Source of the DNA: Flagellimonas spongiicola
GTDB taxonomy: Bacteria > Bacteroidota > Bacteroidia > Flavobacteriales > Flavobacteriaceae
Assembly (NCBI RefSeq): GCF_023502425.1
Contig: NZ_JAMFMA010000002.1
Span: 248,001-312,000, forward strand
Length of the DNA: 64,000 nucleotides
Reading direction: 5' to 3'
Under the pieces are notes generated by a model. The model saw only the letters and a list, made by a program, of their open reading frames with translations. It was not told where the DNA came from and did no database searches. Every line of letters begins with the position of its first letter. Position 1 is the stretch's first letter. This document shows positions 18,352 to 28,653 of the stretch, piece after piece. The translations under genes and the position numbers were made by a program.

Positions 18352-19877
18352 ACCTTGCCCATTAATCGCTTCATCAATGGTCCGAATAACAATACAACAA
18401 CACCAGCAACTAATGCGTATTTAGCAATTAGGCTAAATCCATCTAAATAGATGTTCAAGGTATCTAACCCCCCTACATTACTGTCATCACTTTCAATTGC
18501 TAGTTGCTTGGAAATAAATCCTACGATTTGGAATGCATAGGCCGATGAAAGGAACCAAACACCCATCATAAAGGCAACAATCCGCTTGGGTGATAAGTCA
18601 GTGATTTTTGAAAGACCCACAGGTGACATAAACAATTCACCTATAGAAATCAAGAAATACAACATTAACAAATAAGAAAAAGGAACCATCCCATTTTCAT
18701 CTGCACTTCCTCCACTTAGGGAAACTACGTAAAAGGCCAAACCTGCAAGAAGCAATCCCATTCCAAACTTGTATGGAGTTCTAGGGTTGATTTTCTTTTT
18801 CGCCATGTACGTCCACATTATCGAAATTGGTATCGATAGAATTACAATGAACATCGAATTTAGCGCATTGGTCTGACTAGCATTAATCAATGATAGGTTT
18901 ACATTCCTAGCCGCAAAAAGCGTAATAACGCTGCCATGCAACTCATGGAAGCCCCAGAAAATGGTCATGAAGAAGGTAATCAATAAGGCCATAAAGAGCT
19001 TCTTACGTTCATCCATAGTTGATTTGACCATAATTGTCCCCATATATATCAGCACTGCAATACCCACCAAATAAAACAACAAGTTTACGATATTTGTGTC
19101 TGCGAAAGCAGTTCCAGCTTCTCCCAAAGATTTATAGGAGTAAAGAAGAAAAGCTATCAAGGGTGCAGAGAAGAATGCCAAGATTGGAATCAAGTGTTTT
19201 TGGGGAATTCCAAGCACCTTTCTTTCGTAAACTTCTACGCTTGGTGGTTTCCCACCATCCCCGAAAACGTTCTTTTTAATCCCGCTCCAGAAAAACAACA
19301 GTCCAGTTAACATTCCAATACCTGCGAGTCCAAATCCATAATGCCAACCATAGGCTTGACCTAACCATCCACAGAGTAATGGTGAAATAAATCCACCTAT
19401 ATTGATCCCCATGTAAAAAATGGTAAATCCTGAATCCTTACGAGGGTCACCATCTTTGTAAAGCGTTCCCACAAAAGTGGAAATATTGGGTTTGAAGAAT
19501 CCGTTACCGACAATGATGAAGGCCAATGCCAAAAAGAAGGCAATGTTGTTCTCAATGGCGAGGACAAAATGCCCCAAAGCCATTAATATTCCTCCCAGGA
19601 AAATAGAGGAACGCATTCCCAAGATGGAATCTGATATTTTACCGCCGATTACAGTGGATGCATAAACCAATGATCCATAAGAGGCATATACAGCGGCAGC
19701 AGCATAATCTCTTGAGGATAAAGCTTCAAAAACCACATTGACCATGTAAAGCGTAAGCAAGGCACGCATCCCATAAAAACTGAAACGCTCCCATAGCTCC
19801 GCAAAGAACAGGTAGAATAAGCCTTGCGGATGCCCTAAAATCTGCTTCTCACTGGCCGGTTTAACAATATCTGACAT
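18345..19877 (-). CDS. Proton-dependent oligopeptide transporter (POT/PTR2 family)
   Basis: Major-facilitator inner-membrane protein of 510 residues that imports di- and tripeptides with protons. The POT signature ExxERF is in AELWERFSFYG (about residues 27-37), the PTR2 motif in FTIFYMGINIGGFISPLLCGW (about 149-168), and a VIGGKISDSILGMRSSI loop follows the second helix. About 12-14 helices are visible. It lies 17 bases downstream of the dipeptidyl-peptidase gene on the same strand; that pairing suggests peptides released outside the membrane are taken up here. Confidence 0.95.
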   Translation of the reverse strand: MSDIVKPASEKQILGHPQGLFYLFFAELWERFSFYGMRALLTLYMVNVVFEALSSRDYAAAAVYASYGSLVYASTVIGGKISDSILGMRSSIFLGGILMALGHFVLAIENNIAFFLALAFIIVGNGFFKPNISTFVGTLYKDGDPRKDSGFTIFYMGINIGGFISPLLCGWLGQAYGWHYGFGLAGIGMLTGLLFFWSGIKKNVFGDGGKPPSVEVYERKVLGIPQKHLIPILAFFSAPLIAFLLYSYKSLGEAGTAFADTNIVNLLFYLVGIAVLIYMGTIMVKSTMDERKKLFMALLITFFMTIFWGFHELHGSVITLFAARNVNLSLINASQTNALNSMFIVILSIPISIMWTYMAKKKINPRTPYKFGMGLLLAGLAFYVVSLSGGSADENGMVPFSYLLMLYFLISIGELFMSPVGLSKITDLSPKRIVAFMMGVWFLSSAYAFQIVGFISKQLAIESDDSNVGGLDTLNIYLDGFSLIAKYALVAGVVVLLFGPLMKRLMGKVH

Positions 19878-19894
19878 ATATTAGATTAATTTGG

Positions 19895-22054
19895 TTACAA
19901 GTTTTCCTTCACGAACTTGGTCATCTTACTAAACAGATGCAACCTCGTGTTCCCCCCATAAATACCATGGTTTTTATCAGGGTAAATGGCCCAATCAAAA
20001 TCCTTATTGGCTTGCACCAAGGCTTCAATCATGCGCATGGAATTTTGTACATGAACGTTATCATCCCCAGAACCATGTACCATTAAATATTTACCTTTTA
20101 ACAATTCCGGGTAATTAAATGGGGAATTGTCATCGTACCCAGAAGGGTTCTCTGCAGGAGTACGCATAAAGCGCTCGGTATAAATCGTATCATAAAAACG
20201 CCATGAGGTTACCGGAGCAACTGCAATGGCCATTTCAAAAGTATCATTGCCTTTCAGCAAACAATTGGTACTCATATGACCTCCATAACTCCATCCCCAA
20301 ATTCCTGTCCGAGTTTCATCTACAAAGGGTAATTCCGATAATTTTTTAGCCGCCGCTATTTGGTCTTCGGTCTCATATTTAACCAAATTCATATAGGTGA
20401 CCTTTTTGAAATCACGCCCTTTGTAGCCAGTCCCACGACCATCAACACAAGCTATGATATAACCTTCAGAGGCCAATAGTTGATGCCAATAATCATTGCC
20501 GTTCAACCATCTGTCACTAACCCGTTGAGAACCAGGACCGCTATATTGGAACATTAACAGCGGATATTTCTTATTTGGGTCAAAATTGGAAGGTTTGATT
20601 ATATACATATTCAAATCATTTCCATTGATTTCAATTGTTGAGAATTCCTTTGGATTCATGTCATACCCCGCAAGTTTTTGCAGCAAGGCACTGTTGTTTA
20701 CTATTTCCTTCAATAACTTACCATCAGCTGCTTGATGCAAGCTAAATTCATAAGGAGTTGTTGCACTTGAGTACGTATTAATGAAGTATGAAAAATCGGC
20801 ACTAAAGGCTGCTGAATTGGTGCCCTCTTTGGTAGAAAGTCTTTTTTTCTTCTTCCCATTTGTACTGATGCTGTACACATCCCTTTTAATAGAACCATTC
20901 TCTACGGATTGGTAATAGATTTTTTTTCGCTTACTATCATAACCATAATAACGGGTTACATCCCAAGGCCCCTTCGTAACCTGGTTTTTCAATTGGCCAT
21001 CTTTCGCATACCAGTAAATATGGTTATATCCATCTCTTTCACTTGTCCAGATGAAACTATCGTCGTCCAGAAAAGTCAAATCATCCGTAATGTCCACGTA
21101 AGCTGCATCCGTATCTTCCAACAACAAGGAAACCGCATTATTTGTAGCATCCACGGTATACATCTTCAAATGGTTTTGATGCCTATTAATGGTCTGTACA
21201 CTTAACTCATTCGGATTATGCTTCCATTTGATTCTTGGAATATAGTATGTATCACCCAAATCAACATCTGAGGTGTTCCCAGAAGCAACATCGTACATAT
21301 GTAGACTCACACTGGCATTTTCCTCTCCTGCCTTTGGGTATTTAAATTCATATTGAAAAGGGTAAAGGTTTTCCCCAAAGACATCCATTGAAAAATGCGG
21401 CACATTGGTTTCATCAAATCTTAAAAAAGCGATTTTGCTTCCATCGCTGTTCCATGCAAATGCCCTAACAAACGCAAACTCTTCCTCATATACCCAATCC
21501 GTTATGCCATTGATTATGGTTCCCTTGTTACCATCAGAAGTAATTTGTTTAGTGGTTTTGGAAGCAATATCCAAAGTATAAATATTGTTATCGTACACAT
21601 AGGCCACCTTGGCTCCGTCAGGCGAAAGTGATGGCTCTTGAATCTTAACATCCGAAATCTTGGTAATATTCTTGGTTGCCACATCGTACACATAATAAAT
21701 TCCTAATCTTGAATGCCTAAATATGGGTTCAATTTCAGTTGCAAGGATTATTTGTGATTCATCCCCGCTGAATTCATAGGAACTAAAATAAGGTACCGAA
21801 CCACCGGATGCCACAATGGTTTCCAACTTTTCGGAAGTTTGGTAATTGTATTTATCAAGACTACTGGTTCCTGAAGATCGGTCATAATTTAGAATGGTAT
21901 AATCTTCCCCATTCTTCATGGAGCGTAGGGCATCCATGTATTCGGTTCTAAATGAACCTCTCCAAATTTCTTCTAATGTAATTTTCTTTTTCTGGGCTTG
22001 GGATAGGGTTAAAAATCCGAGTGCGAATAGGTAAATTAGGAACTTGTTTCCCAT
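19895..22054 (-). CDS. Dipeptidyl-peptidase IV-type S9 peptidase
   Basis: Exported serine exopeptidase of 719 residues that removes Xaa-Pro or Xaa-Ala dipeptides. I start at ATG 22054, which gives a clean signal peptide ending near LTLSQAQ; a TTG 30 bases upstream is less likely. The beta-propeller (about 40-460) contains the WVYEEEF motif with the two Glu that bind the substrate amino terminus, characteristic of DPP-IV. The C-terminal alpha/beta-hydrolase has the nucleophile Ser589 in GWSYGGHMS, Asp in HGSGDDNVH and His in DKNHGIYGG. The peptide transporter gene follows at once. Confidence 0.95.
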   Translation of the reverse strand: MGNKFLIYLFALGFLTLSQAQKKKITLEEIWRGSFRTEYMDALRSMKNGEDYTILNYDRSSGTSSLDKYNYQTSEKLETIVASGGSVPYFSSYEFSGDESQIILATEIEPIFRHSRLGIYYVYDVATKNITKISDVKIQEPSLSPDGAKVAYVYDNNIYTLDIASKTTKQITSDGNKGTIINGITDWVYEEEFAFVRAFAWNSDGSKIAFLRFDETNVPHFSMDVFGENLYPFQYEFKYPKAGEENASVSLHMYDVASGNTSDVDLGDTYYIPRIKWKHNPNELSVQTINRHQNHLKMYTVDATNNAVSLLLEDTDAAYVDITDDLTFLDDDSFIWTSERDGYNHIYWYAKDGQLKNQVTKGPWDVTRYYGYDSKRKKIYYQSVENGSIKRDVYSISTNGKKKKRLSTKEGTNSAAFSADFSYFINTYSSATTPYEFSLHQAADGKLLKEIVNNSALLQKLAGYDMNPKEFSTIEINGNDLNMYIIKPSNFDPNKKYPLLMFQYSGPGSQRVSDRWLNGNDYWHQLLASEGYIIACVDGRGTGYKGRDFKKVTYMNLVKYETEDQIAAAKKLSELPFVDETRTGIWGWSYGGHMSTNCLLKGNDTFEMAIAVAPVTSWRFYDTIYTERFMRTPAENPSGYDDNSPFNYPELLKGKYLMVHGSGDDNVHVQNSMRMIEALVQANKDFDWAIYPDKNHGIYGGNTRLHLFSKMTKFVKENL

Positions 22055-22184
22055 GTATGTTAGAAATTGATTAAAAACCATCAAGTTTACTAATATTTTA
22101 TCAATTTATGAACATTGCTGTTATACTTCTAACAGCTATTTGATTTGATTTCCTTCAAAAAACGACCCAAAATGACATAATACG

Positions 22185-22192
22185 TATATTTG
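22185..22192 (+). promoter_or_regulatory. Bacteroidetes -7 promoter element before the HMG-CoA reductase gene
   Basis: TATATTTG matches TAnnTTTG exactly and lies 19 bases before the ATG at 22212. No TTTG is present at the usual -33 distance. Confidence 0.5.
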
Positions 22193-22211
22193 AGGCCTTT
22201 AACCACGCACC

Positions 22212-23528
22212 ATGAATACTCCTGTTGAAGGATTTTCCAAGCTTTCCAAGACTGAAAAAATCAATTGGTTGGCAACACACTGCACTAAAAACCCTGAAGC
22301 CTCAAAAAAGGTATTGGAACGGTATTGGAACGAGGACCCACAAGTACAAAAAATTCACGACGAATTCATAGAGAATACCCTAAGCAACTACTATCTTCCT
22401 TTTGCAGTAGCTCCAAATTTCCTTATCAACGGAAAATTCCGTGTAATTCCCATGGTAATTGAGGAAAGTTCCGTGGTTGCAGCGGCAAGTAAAGCTGCAA
22501 AATTCTGGTTGGATCACGGCGGATTCAAAACGGAAATCCTGGGCACGGAGAAAGTGGGGCAAGTACATTTTATGTTTTATGGGGAAGAACAGAAGCTAAA
22601 GGATTTCTTTACCCAAGTTAAGACCAAGCTCCTTTCCAGCGTCGCTTCCATTACCAAAAACATGGAAAAACGTGGGGGCGGTATCAATGACATCGAACTT
22701 CGCAGTCTTGACGATAAGCTTAAAGGTTACTACCAACTGCATTGCACTTTTGAGACCCTGGATGCCATGGGTGCCAATTTCATCAATTCATGTCTGGAAC
22801 AGTTTGCGAAGACCCTGAAATCAGAGGCGAAAACGTATTCAAGATTTAATGCGGAAGAAGCGGAAATTGAGGTGGTAATGAGTATTCTTTCCAATTACGT
22901 TCCCAATTGTTTGGTAAGGGCTGAGGTAAGTTGCCCGGTTTCAGCAATTCAGGAACGAGGCATAAGTGGAAAGGAATTCGCCGAAAAAATCGTAAGAGCA
23001 ATTGAAATTGCCAAAGTGGAACCCCACCGCGCAGTAACGCACAACAAAGGCGTAATGAATGGTATTGATGCGGTTATCTTGGCTACGGGAAATGATTTTA
23101 GAGCTATTGAAGCAGGCGTTCACGCCTATGCCACTAAGGATGGCCATTATTCTAGTTTGACCCATGCGAAAATAGAAAATGATGTCTTTTACTTTTGGAC
23201 AGAAATTCCATTGGCCTTGGGGACAGTTGGAGGTCTTACATCACTTCATCCAATGGTAAAATTGGCTTTGGAAATCTTGGATAATCCTACCGCAAAGGAA
23301 TTAATGCAGATAGTTGCAGTCGCTGGTTTAGCGCAAAATTTTGCCGCATTACGCTCATTGGTAACTACCGGAATCCAGAAAGGGCATATGAAAATGCACT
23401 TGCTGAATATGCTGAATCAGATGGGTGCCAATGAGGATGAGAAGAAACAACTCATTACGTATTTTAAGGACCATACAGTAACCAATGCCTCCGTAAAAGA
23501 AGCATTGGACAAAATCCAGTCTCAATAA
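22212..23528 (+). CDS. mvaA: Hydroxymethylglutaryl-CoA reductase, class II
   Basis: Converts HMG-CoA to mevalonate, the committed step to isopentenyl diphosphate in flavobacteria, which use the mevalonate route rather than MEP. The protein has 438 residues and no membrane domain, as in bacterial class II enzymes. Motifs visible: DAMGANFIN (about 180-188), the NKGVMNGIDAV segment with the catalytic Lys (about 278-288) and ATGNDFRAIEAG with the catalytic Asp. The annotation of class II enzymes as degradative is conventional; here synthesis is the likelier direction. The stop overlaps the start of the GHMP kinase gene by 1 base. Confidence 0.94.
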   Translation: MNTPVEGFSKLSKTEKINWLATHCTKNPEASKKVLERYWNEDPQVQKIHDEFIENTLSNYYLPFAVAPNFLINGKFRVIPMVIEESSVVAAASKAAKFWLDHGGFKTEILGTEKVGQVHFMFYGEEQKLKDFFTQVKTKLLSSVASITKNMEKRGGGINDIELRSLDDKLKGYYQLHCTFETLDAMGANFINSCLEQFAKTLKSEAKTYSRFNAEEAEIEVVMSILSNYVPNCLVRAEVSCPVSAIQERGISGKEFAEKIVRAIEIAKVEPHRAVTHNKGVMNGIDAVILATGNDFRAIEAGVHAYATKDGHYSSLTHAKIENDVFYFWTEIPLALGTVGGLTSLHPMVKLALEILDNPTAKELMQIVAVAGLAQNFAALRSLVTTGIQKGHMKMHLLNMLNQMGANEDEKKQLITYFKDHTVTNASVKEALDKIQSQ

Positions 23529-24442
23529 TGCAACACGAGTTTTACAGTAATGGCAAGCTATTGATCTCTGGCGAATATGCCATTCTGGACGGAGCGAAAG
23601 GACTGGCACTGCCTACGAAGTATGGCCAATCATTACAACTTAAAGCCACTGATACTGGCCTGCTGCACTGGAAGAGTTTTAACGCCAACGGGAAGCAATG
23701 GTTCGAATCACAATTTGATTTGCCAAGTCTTGAAGTTGTCCTAAATCAAGCTGACCAAACCACCGAGATGCTCCAGCAAATTCTGAGATCATGTAAAGTT
23801 TTAAACCCGGATTTCTTGACCTCGGAAAAAGGATTATCTATAGAAACGCATCTGACTTTCCCAAAAGATTGGGGATTGGGAACCTCATCTACCTTAATCA
23901 ATAGTATTGCAAACTGGGCCAAAGTGGATGCTTACAAGTTGCTAGGGCTAACATTTGGCGGCAGTGGCTATGACATAGCATGTGCTCAACATAATCAGCC
24001 ATTGAATTACAAACTTGGACCTGATGGTCCAGAAGTGGAACTGGTGGATTTCAACCCTGTCTTTAAAGACCAGTTTTTCTTTGTTTATTTAAACCAGAAA
24101 AGAAACAGTAGGGAGGCAATTGTAAAGTATCGAAACACCAAAACAAACAAATCGCATCTCGTAGAAACAATTGCATCAATCACCTCACAAATGATTACAT
24201 GTTCCCAGCTTTCAGAATTTGAAGAATTGATGACGGTACACGAAGAACTACTTTCTAAAGTACTGGCTGAGCCAACTGTTAAGTCTCAATTGTTCGGTGA
24301 TTATCCAGGTGAAATAAAAAGTCTCGGTGCATGGGGCGGGGATTTTGTATTAGTTACCGGTCCTGAAACTTACCACGACTACTTTAGAAATAAAGGCTAC
24401 TCGACAATTTTGCGATATTCAGAAATGATTTTAGGGCAATAG
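23528..24442 (+). CDS. GYDIA family GHMP kinase (mevalonate-pathway type)
   Basis: Small-molecule kinase of 304 residues from the GHMP superfamily. The N-terminal GEYAILDG segment (about 15-22), the ATP-binding glycine-rich loop DWGLGTSSTLINS (about 117-129) and the family-naming GSGYDIACA motif (about 143-151) are present. Members of the GYDIA group occur in Bacteroidetes beside HMG-CoA reductase; phosphorylation of mevalonate or a related intermediate is the natural inference from this coupling (stop and start overlap), but substrate is unproven. Confidence 0.88.
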   Translation: MQHEFYSNGKLLISGEYAILDGAKGLALPTKYGQSLQLKATDTGLLHWKSFNANGKQWFESQFDLPSLEVVLNQADQTTEMLQQILRSCKVLNPDFLTSEKGLSIETHLTFPKDWGLGTSSTLINSIANWAKVDAYKLLGLTFGGSGYDIACAQHNQPLNYKLGPDGPEVELVDFNPVFKDQFFFVYLNQKRNSREAIVKYRNTKTNKSHLVETIASITSQMITCSQLSEFEELMTVHEELLSKVLAEPTVKSQLFGDYPGEIKSLGAWGGDFVLVTGPETYHDYFRNKGYSTILRYSEMILGQ

Positions 24443-24596
24443 TAGCTAACGACGACCTATTGATCTCAAAATTAGCCATGGATTCTTGAATTTTCATCAT
24501 TCGTAAATCCAAAAAGGGCATTCATCAATTTAAAGCTACATTTCCTTCTAAGTTTTAACAATTTGGCACTGTCCAAATCTGTTAAACGAGATTTTT

Positions 24597-25322
24597 ATGC
24601 TGTCTTGGGAATATTTACTGCTGTTTTTTTGTTTTCAATTTGTTTTAATCGCCATGGTATTGGGCAGAAATAAGGCAAACAGCCAGAATAGGCTAAAACT
24701 GATTTTTCTGTTTACCATGTTACTTTCCTATAATTCGTTTTTCACCTTTCTCTTATGGATCAATAAATCGAGTTCTATTTTTCTCAAACTAAATACACTG
24801 CTCACTTTTGCAATTTTTCTATGTATAGTTTTTTTCATTTGGACCACTCGTTATCCAGATTCCGGTAAAAAGGGAACAAGCCGTAAGCTCAACACCAAAA
24901 ACCAACCCAGCAAGTATGGGAAAACTGGGCTTTCTAAAGCTTTTTCAGAAGAGTTAAAGCACAAATTGGATATGCTTATGCAGACAAGAAAACCATACTT
25001 AAGTCAAGAATTAAGACTAGATGATATTGCGGAACTTTTGAACATATCAAGACACCATGCCTCTCAAGTAATCAATGAAAATTACGGCTTGAATTTTTTT
25101 GATTATGTGAATGCTTATCGAGTAGAGGAAGCAAAACGTTTACTAGAAGGAAATCAAGAAAACGATGTTCAATCAATTTCGGAAGTTGCATATCAATCGG
25201 GTTTCAACAATCGGGTTTCGTTCTACAATGCCTTCAAAAAAGTAACAAATACAACTCCTACGGAATATCTACAAGCCAAAATTCCATCTATAAATCCAAT
25301 TTTCACCGCAAAGAAAACTTAG
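24597..25322 (+). CDS. Membrane-tethered AraC-family transcriptional regulator
   Basis: Protein of 241 residues with two to three hydrophobic helices (about 4-22, 33-50, 58-78), a polar linker, then an AraC/XylS DNA-binding domain (about 125-230). The two helix-turn-helix units are recognisable around LRLDDIAELLNISRHHASQVINE and VAYQSGFNNRVSFYNAFKKVTNTTPTEY. The N-terminal half resembles truncated 7TM AraC regulators of Bacteroidetes. It lies directly upstream of the SusC/SusD pair in the same direction (217-base gap), so it is a candidate regulator of that pair. The signal it senses is unknown. Confidence 0.85.
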   Translation: MLSWEYLLLFFCFQFVLIAMVLGRNKANSQNRLKLIFLFTMLLSYNSFFTFLLWINKSSSIFLKLNTLLTFAIFLCIVFFIWTTRYPDSGKKGTSRKLNTKNQPSKYGKTGLSKAFSEELKHKLDMLMQTRKPYLSQELRLDDIAELLNISRHHASQVINENYGLNFFDYVNAYRVEEAKRLLEGNQENDVQSISEVAYQSGFNNRVSFYNAFKKVTNTTPTEYLQAKIPSINPIFTAKKT

Positions 25323-25539
25323 CCCTTCCCGCCAGTAAATCCATATCGGGAATTGTGTAAAGGTTTTTAAGCATTAACAAAGACGGGGCTTTCTTTCATT
25401 TCATTTGCTGCGCGATCCTCACGACAGGAGTGAAATTTTCTCATTTGAAGGATTTGTCTGGAGGATTGTTGAATTAGCCTACGAATTTATGTTTTCCTCC
25501 TGCTCGTGTGATTGCACTTACTAACTCAAACATTTAAAT

Positions 25540-28500
25540 ATGAAATTTAAAAATCTATGGTTGATGTTTGTGTTCGCGTGCATGTGCATGTACACACAAG
25601 CTCAAGAAAAAACAGTGTCGGGTACCGTAACCGACCAAAATGGTCTGCCCTTACCTGGGGTTTCAGTTGTGGTAATGGGCACTACTACCGGAACGCAGAC
25701 CGATTTCGATGGAAACTACTCCATTATAGCTAATGTCGGACAAGTGTTACGTTATAGTTACATCGGTCAAAAACCTATTCAAAGAACCGTGGGATCAGCT
25801 TCGGTAATAAACGTGGGTTTAGAGGAAGATACCCAAGCATTGGATGAAGTTATTTTAACTGGTGTTGCCCAAGGGACATCACAACGGAAATTAGCATTTA
25901 AAGTGGAAACCGTGAATCCATCAGGTGTCCAAACCGTGCCAACTCCAGATGCAGCATCTGCACTGATTGGAAAAGTTGCAGGAGCCCAGATTGTGAGAGG
26001 AGGCGGAAATCCATTAAGACAATCAGCTGTTATCCTGAGAGGAGCTAGTTCAATTGAAGGTAATTCCAATCCACTAATTATTGTTGATGGTATCATTACC
26101 CAAGGAAATTTAAATCAAATCAGCACTCAGGACATTGCTTCTATCGAAGTAGTAAAAGGTGCCGCAGCCTCTTCCCTATATGGTTCTTTAGCAGGAAACG
26201 GAGTAATCCAAATAATTACAAAAAGAGGTAAAACAGACAAACCACAAGTTAAATTGAGGTTTGAAAATGGATTCTCGGAAACCCAAAATGATTATCCATT
26301 GGCAAGGAACCATGATCGTCTTTTGGATGCACAAGGGAATTTTGACGAAACGAGTGGCAGTATTGTTGCTGATCCAGATGGAATCTTTGACAACCCATGG
26401 CCTGGAACCTTAATCAACAATGTAGAAGAATTCATCTCTTCGCAACCTTACAGTCAAATTGGTGTAAGTGTATCCCAGAACATGGAAAAAGTCAATTATT
26501 TCATTTCAGCGGAACAAACAGAAGTACAAGGCATTTTAAGAGGATTAGACCCATTTAAAAGGCAAAATGCAAGGTTAAATCTAGATTTGAACTTGACAAA
26601 TAAATTCAAATTGGAATTAACCAACTACTTAGTACGCCAAACAGGTACAGAGGTTACCCAGCAAGGACAAGGGGACAATGTATTTTTCAATTTACTTACG
26701 GCAAATCCTACTGTACGTTTAGATCAAAAAGATGAAGACGGAAATTTTATTCCCTTTTATGATGGTAATGGTTTTATCAACGAATATCAAAATCCTTTAT
26801 ACGTAGTTTCAAATCAAAGGTTTGACAATGTAAACACACGTATGATATCCTCTGTAACAGGAAAATATAGTATAACAGATGATTTGGTTCTAGAAACCCA
26901 AGTATCTACAGATAGAGGGCGCAATCGTTTTATTAACTTCTTTCCAAAAGGATATGTTTCGGGATCTCAATTCAATGCCAATACCGACAACGGATTTATT
27001 TTTGATATAGACGGTGATTATGTTCGCAACAACTCTTATGCCCAGCTGAACTACAACACTTCTATTGGGGAAGATTTTAATTTTAAAAGCTCGTTAAGAT
27101 ATTTATTCGAAGACATAAAATCCTCCTTTAAAAGAGCACAAAGCTCAAATTTTCTTACTGAGGGGGTGACTAATCTTCAACAAGGAACAGAAAACATTTT
27201 AATTGGCTCTGGTTCTTTTCGTGAAAAAACACAAAACGTATTCTTAACTGCCGATTTTGACTGGAAAGAAAAATTGATCTTAGGAGGTTTTGTACGACAA
27301 GATCGTAGTTCACTTTTTGGAGAAGACAATAGAGATCAGATTTTTTGGAGAGGCTCATTTGCTTATCGTCTAGGCGAAGATTTAAAATTGGAATGGCTGG
27401 ATGAATTTAAATTTAGAGGTTCCTATGGTACTGCCGGACTTCGACCATCTTTTGGTGATATTTTTGAAACTTTCAATGTAAGTCAGACAGGTATAACTCC
27501 ACTACAAATTGGAAATCCTGACTTACAATCACCTACAATAAGCGAGTTAGAAGTAGGAACGGATATTGGACTTTTCAATAAGTTATTACTCAGTTTTACT
27601 TATGCTGATTCCAAAACAGAAGATGCCTTATTAACCGTTCCACTTTCAGGTGCTGTTCCAGGTGCCGTTCAGGTACAAAATGTGGCAGAAACGGCATATG
27701 AAGCAATTGAAGTTTCTCTAAGTGGCACACCAATACAATCAGAGAATTTTACATGGGACACGGGTGTGACTTTTGCTACGGTAGAAAACACAGTCGTTAG
27801 CTTAGGCGATGTAGCACCGTTTAATAGAGTAATCCAAGGATTTGCTGCAGGTGGAAGTGATGTGCAATTGGATGCTGATCCAGCTGTTAATGTATTTAGA
27901 GTTGAACCAGGTCAACCTTATGGCGCAATGTACGGGAATCAACTTGTGAAATCTCTGGATGAATTAACAGTAGAAAATGGGCTCGTTATCAATGAAGGTC
28001 TGAATCTACCTTTAACTGATTTTTCTGTTAACGAATTCGGGCACGTGATCGTAACGGCAAACGAAGATCAACCAGGATTAGTAAATGCAGGTGGTGAACA
28101 AGCTATTCGAAAATGGGATGCAGATACCAATCAACTCGCAGTTGATTTTATTGGTGATACCAACCCAGATTTCATTATGGGTATTCGCAACACTTTTACC
28201 TATAAAAATCTAAGATTATACACCTTAATCGATATTCAATCAGGTGGCGATGTGTATAATTATACTCGACAGTTTTTGTATTTCAATGATCGACATGCTG
28301 ATTTGGATGACTTTGGTGCAGCTGGTCAACAATCATCTTATGCCAACGCTAGCTCTACCATATATAATGGTGCAGCTCCAATCGATTATTTCGTGGAAGA
28401 TGCAAGTTTTACCAAATTACGTGAAGTTTCATTGACCTATACCTTGGATAAAAACGTCTTTGGGCCTAAAATCCCAATAGATAATGTTCAATTTACCCTA

Positions 28501-28644
28501 TCTGGAAGAAATCTATACACATGGACAGATTACTCCGGATATGATCCTGAAGTGGCGTTAAGTGGCAGTCCAATCTTTAGAATGGACGAGTTCTCTTTTC
28601 CAAATTTTAGAACCTACGCCGCTTCTATTCAGATAACTTTTTAA
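25540..28644 (+). CDS. SusC/RagA family TonB-linked outer membrane protein
   Basis: Outer-membrane transporter of 1034 residues. A signal peptide ends near YTQAQ (about residue 21), followed by a carboxypeptidase-like domain (about 25-100, VSGTVTDQNGLPLPGVSVVV), the SusC-type TonB box DEVILTGVAQGT (about 104-115), a plug (about 125-235, with IEVVKGAAASSLYGS) and a 22-strand barrel closing with the terminal aromatic IQITF. It works with the SusD lipoprotein encoded 9 bases downstream as a lidded transporter for oligomeric nutrients. No glycoside hydrolase, lyase or sulfatase is adjacent, so a polysaccharide substrate cannot be assumed; peptide or other oligomers are possible. Confidence 0.96.
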   Translation: MKFKNLWLMFVFACMCMYTQAQEKTVSGTVTDQNGLPLPGVSVVVMGTTTGTQTDFDGNYSIIANVGQVLRYSYIGQKPIQRTVGSASVINVGLEEDTQALDEVILTGVAQGTSQRKLAFKVETVNPSGVQTVPTPDAASALIGKVAGAQIVRGGGNPLRQSAVILRGASSIEGNSNPLIIVDGIITQGNLNQISTQDIASIEVVKGAAASSLYGSLAGNGVIQIITKRGKTDKPQVKLRFENGFSETQNDYPLARNHDRLLDAQGNFDETSGSIVADPDGIFDNPWPGTLINNVEEFISSQPYSQIGVSVSQNMEKVNYFISAEQTEVQGILRGLDPFKRQNARLNLDLNLTNKFKLELTNYLVRQTGTEVTQQGQGDNVFFNLLTANPTVRLDQKDEDGNFIPFYDGNGFINEYQNPLYVVSNQRFDNVNTRMISSVTGKYSITDDLVLETQVSTDRGRNRFINFFPKGYVSGSQFNANTDNGFIFDIDGDYVRNNSYAQLNYNTSIGEDFNFKSSLRYLFEDIKSSFKRAQSSNFLTEGVTNLQQGTENILIGSGSFREKTQNVFLTADFDWKEKLILGGFVRQDRSSLFGEDNRDQIFWRGSFAYRLGEDLKLEWLDEFKFRGSYGTAGLRPSFGDIFETFNVSQTGITPLQIGNPDLQSPTISELEVGTDIGLFNKLLLSFTYADSKTEDALLTVPLSGAVPGAVQVQNVAETAYEAIEVSLSGTPIQSENFTWDTGVTFATVENTVVSLGDVAPFNRVIQGFAAGGSDVQLDADPAVNVFRVEPGQPYGAMYGNQLVKSLDELTVENGLVINEGLNLPLTDFSVNEFGHVIVTANEDQPGLVNAGGEQAIRKWDADTNQLAVDFIGDTNPDFIMGIRNTFTYKNLRLYTLIDIQSGGDVYNYTRQFLYFNDRHADLDDFGAAGQQSSYANASSTIYNGAAPIDYFVEDASFTKLREVSLTYTLDKNVFGPKIPIDNVQFTLSGRNLYTWTDYSGYDPEVALSGSPIFRMDEFSFPNFRTYAASIQITF

Positions 28645-28653
28645 AAATATATC

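Noticed and set aside
25323..25539. Possible leader RNA or riboswitch before SusC
   Set aside because: Only very short stems such as TCCT/AGGA are visible and no known riboswitch core is recognisable.
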